Source: Candidatus Bathyarchaeota archaeon (GTDB taxonomy: Archaea > Thermoproteota > Bathyarchaeia > TCS64). From it: a stretch of 5,577 nucleotides of DNA. The DNA is taken from contig JAEHCT010000105.1 of NCBI GenBank assembly GCA_020697635.1, positions 1-5,577 on the forward strand, written 5' to 3'. Below the pieces are notes generated by a model that did not search any database, was not told the origin of the DNA, and saw only the letters and a list, made by a program, of their open reading frames with translations. A program made the position numbers and the translations under genes. Shown here one piece after another: positions 4,869 through 5,577 of the stretch; positions within the stretch are counted from its first letter, which is position 1, and every line of letters starts with the position of its first letter.

Positions 4869-5577
4869 ATGGGTTTTAATGATATGTATGCGGACCTCAT
4901 CTTAGTTAACGGCAAGATCATCACCGTCGATGACAAATACAACATCGCGGAGGCTGTTGCCGTTAAGATGGGGAAGATAATCAATGTGGGCACCTCCGAA
5001 GAGGTCGAGGCTCTGTCCGGCGAGGGGACAACTCGGATCGACCTGAAGGGGAGGGCTGTCCTTCCCGGCCTGACGGACTGCCATGTCCACATGATCTCAG
5101 GCAGCACAAGAGCTCTAGATAAGAGCAAGCTGGACTGCAGGGATTTCTATCACCCGGAGATCAAGTCGATCGATGACGTCTTGGACCGGATGAGGGGGCA
5201 GGCAAAAAAAATCAAGAAGGGAGATTGGATCGAGGTGATTGGCAGCCCCATGCAGGATCTCCGATTTAAGGAGAGGAGGTTCCCGACTAGGTGGGACCTG
5301 GACAAGGCGACCCCGGAGCACCCTGCTTTCATATCTTTTGGCGCACACATCACCGTCGCTAACACCCTTGCGCTTGAGGTCGCCAACGTGACGAAGGATA
5401 CGCCGGACCCCATTGCGGGGATTATAATCAAGGACGAGTCCGGGGAGATGACAGGTCTTCTGAGGGAGAAGGCGCAGAACCTCGTCGCCAACATAACCTC
5501 GCCCGGGGGCAAGGAGATTATCGAGGACGCCATCCGGAGGGGGGTCACGATACCTAGGGCTTCATCCTATACATTCG
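4869..5577 (+). CDS. YtcJ-like metal-dependent amidohydrolase (Amidohydro_3 type), 3' end cut by window
   Basis: This is a soluble metal-dependent hydrolase that would cleave amide, imide or N-acyl bonds in small molecules; the substrate is unknown. The 236 visible residues show the small beta domain ('ADLILVNGKIITVDDKYNIA' at 8-27), the entry to the TIM barrel 'VLPGLTDCHVHM' at 64-75 with the metal-binding HxH (His72, His74), 'TPEHPAFISFGAHITVANT' at 148-166, which matches the YtcJ 'hPv.l...gH...vNs.AL' block (His160, Asn165), and 'DESGEMTGLLREKAQ' at 189-203. The family is about 530-580 residues, so more than half lies beyond the window. The start at 4869 has a good ribosome binding site; Met6 is the alternative. 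The last nine or so visible residues after 'AIRRGVT' do not look like the usual 'GVTTIHD' continuation, which may be variation or a sequence-edge error. The gene diverges from the peptidase remnant across an AT-rich promoter region. Confidence 0.9.
   Translation, partial: MGFNDMYADLILVNGKIITVDDKYNIAEAVAVKMGKIINVGTSEEVEALSGEGTTRIDLKGRAVLPGLTDCHVHMISGSTRALDKSKLDCRDFYHPEIKSIDDVLDRMRGQAKKIKKGDWIEVIGSPMQDLRFKERRFPTRWDLDKATPEHPAFISFGAHITVANTLALEVANVTKDTPDPIAGIIIKDESGEMTGLLREKAQNLVANITSPGGKEIIEDAIRRGVTIPRASSYTF

Overview
The window looks archaeal. Two genes (the glycyl radical enzyme and the GyrI-like gene) have an A/T-rich TATA-type box about 23-31 bases upstream of their ATG, with little or no room for a leader. 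This is the layout of archaeal leaderless or near-leaderless transcripts, and no bacterial -35/-10 pairs are evident there. A tRNA 3' half with an encoded CCA, heavy AGG/ATA codon use and a gene set built on peptide uptake and amide hydrolysis fit an anaerobic, peptide-scavenging archaeon, perhaps of the Bathyarchaeia/Thermoproteota kind. The lineage is inference; no marker gene is present.

Layout. Bases 1-756 (+) hold the 3' part of a DppC/OppC-type peptide ABC transporter permease. Bases 757-925 are non-coding and contain the 3' half of a tRNA (T arm, acceptor 3' strand, discriminator and CCA) with no matching 5' half in the window. Bases 926-4297 (-) hold three co-directional genes in transcription order: a GyrI-like (COG4832-type) ligand-binding protein, a 742-residue glycyl radical enzyme of the PFL2/dehydratase-like group, and a small single-domain cupin 41 bases after it. 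The glycyl radical enzyme has its own TATA box, overlapped by a perfect 7-bp dyad that could be an operator. Bases 4298-4868 have no intact gene. On the minus strand they carry a decayed N-terminal piece of an M20-family metallopeptidase, broken by an in-frame TAA at codon 24 but still preceded by a TATA-like box, followed by an AT-rich divergent promoter region with two inverted repeats. From 4869 (+) a YtcJ-type amidohydrolase begins and runs off the window.

How the genes fit together. The permease, the amidohydrolase and the dead M20 peptidase all suit import and hydrolysis of peptides or amides. The glycyl radical enzyme and cupin probably form one unit acting on a small molecule under anoxic conditions; the substrate cannot be read from the sequence. 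The glycyl radical enzyme needs a radical-SAM activase, and none is encoded here. The most notable points are the orphan tRNA half, the unassigned glycyl radical enzyme with its overlapping dyad and ligand-poor cupin partner, and the previously unlisted peptidase pseudogene.
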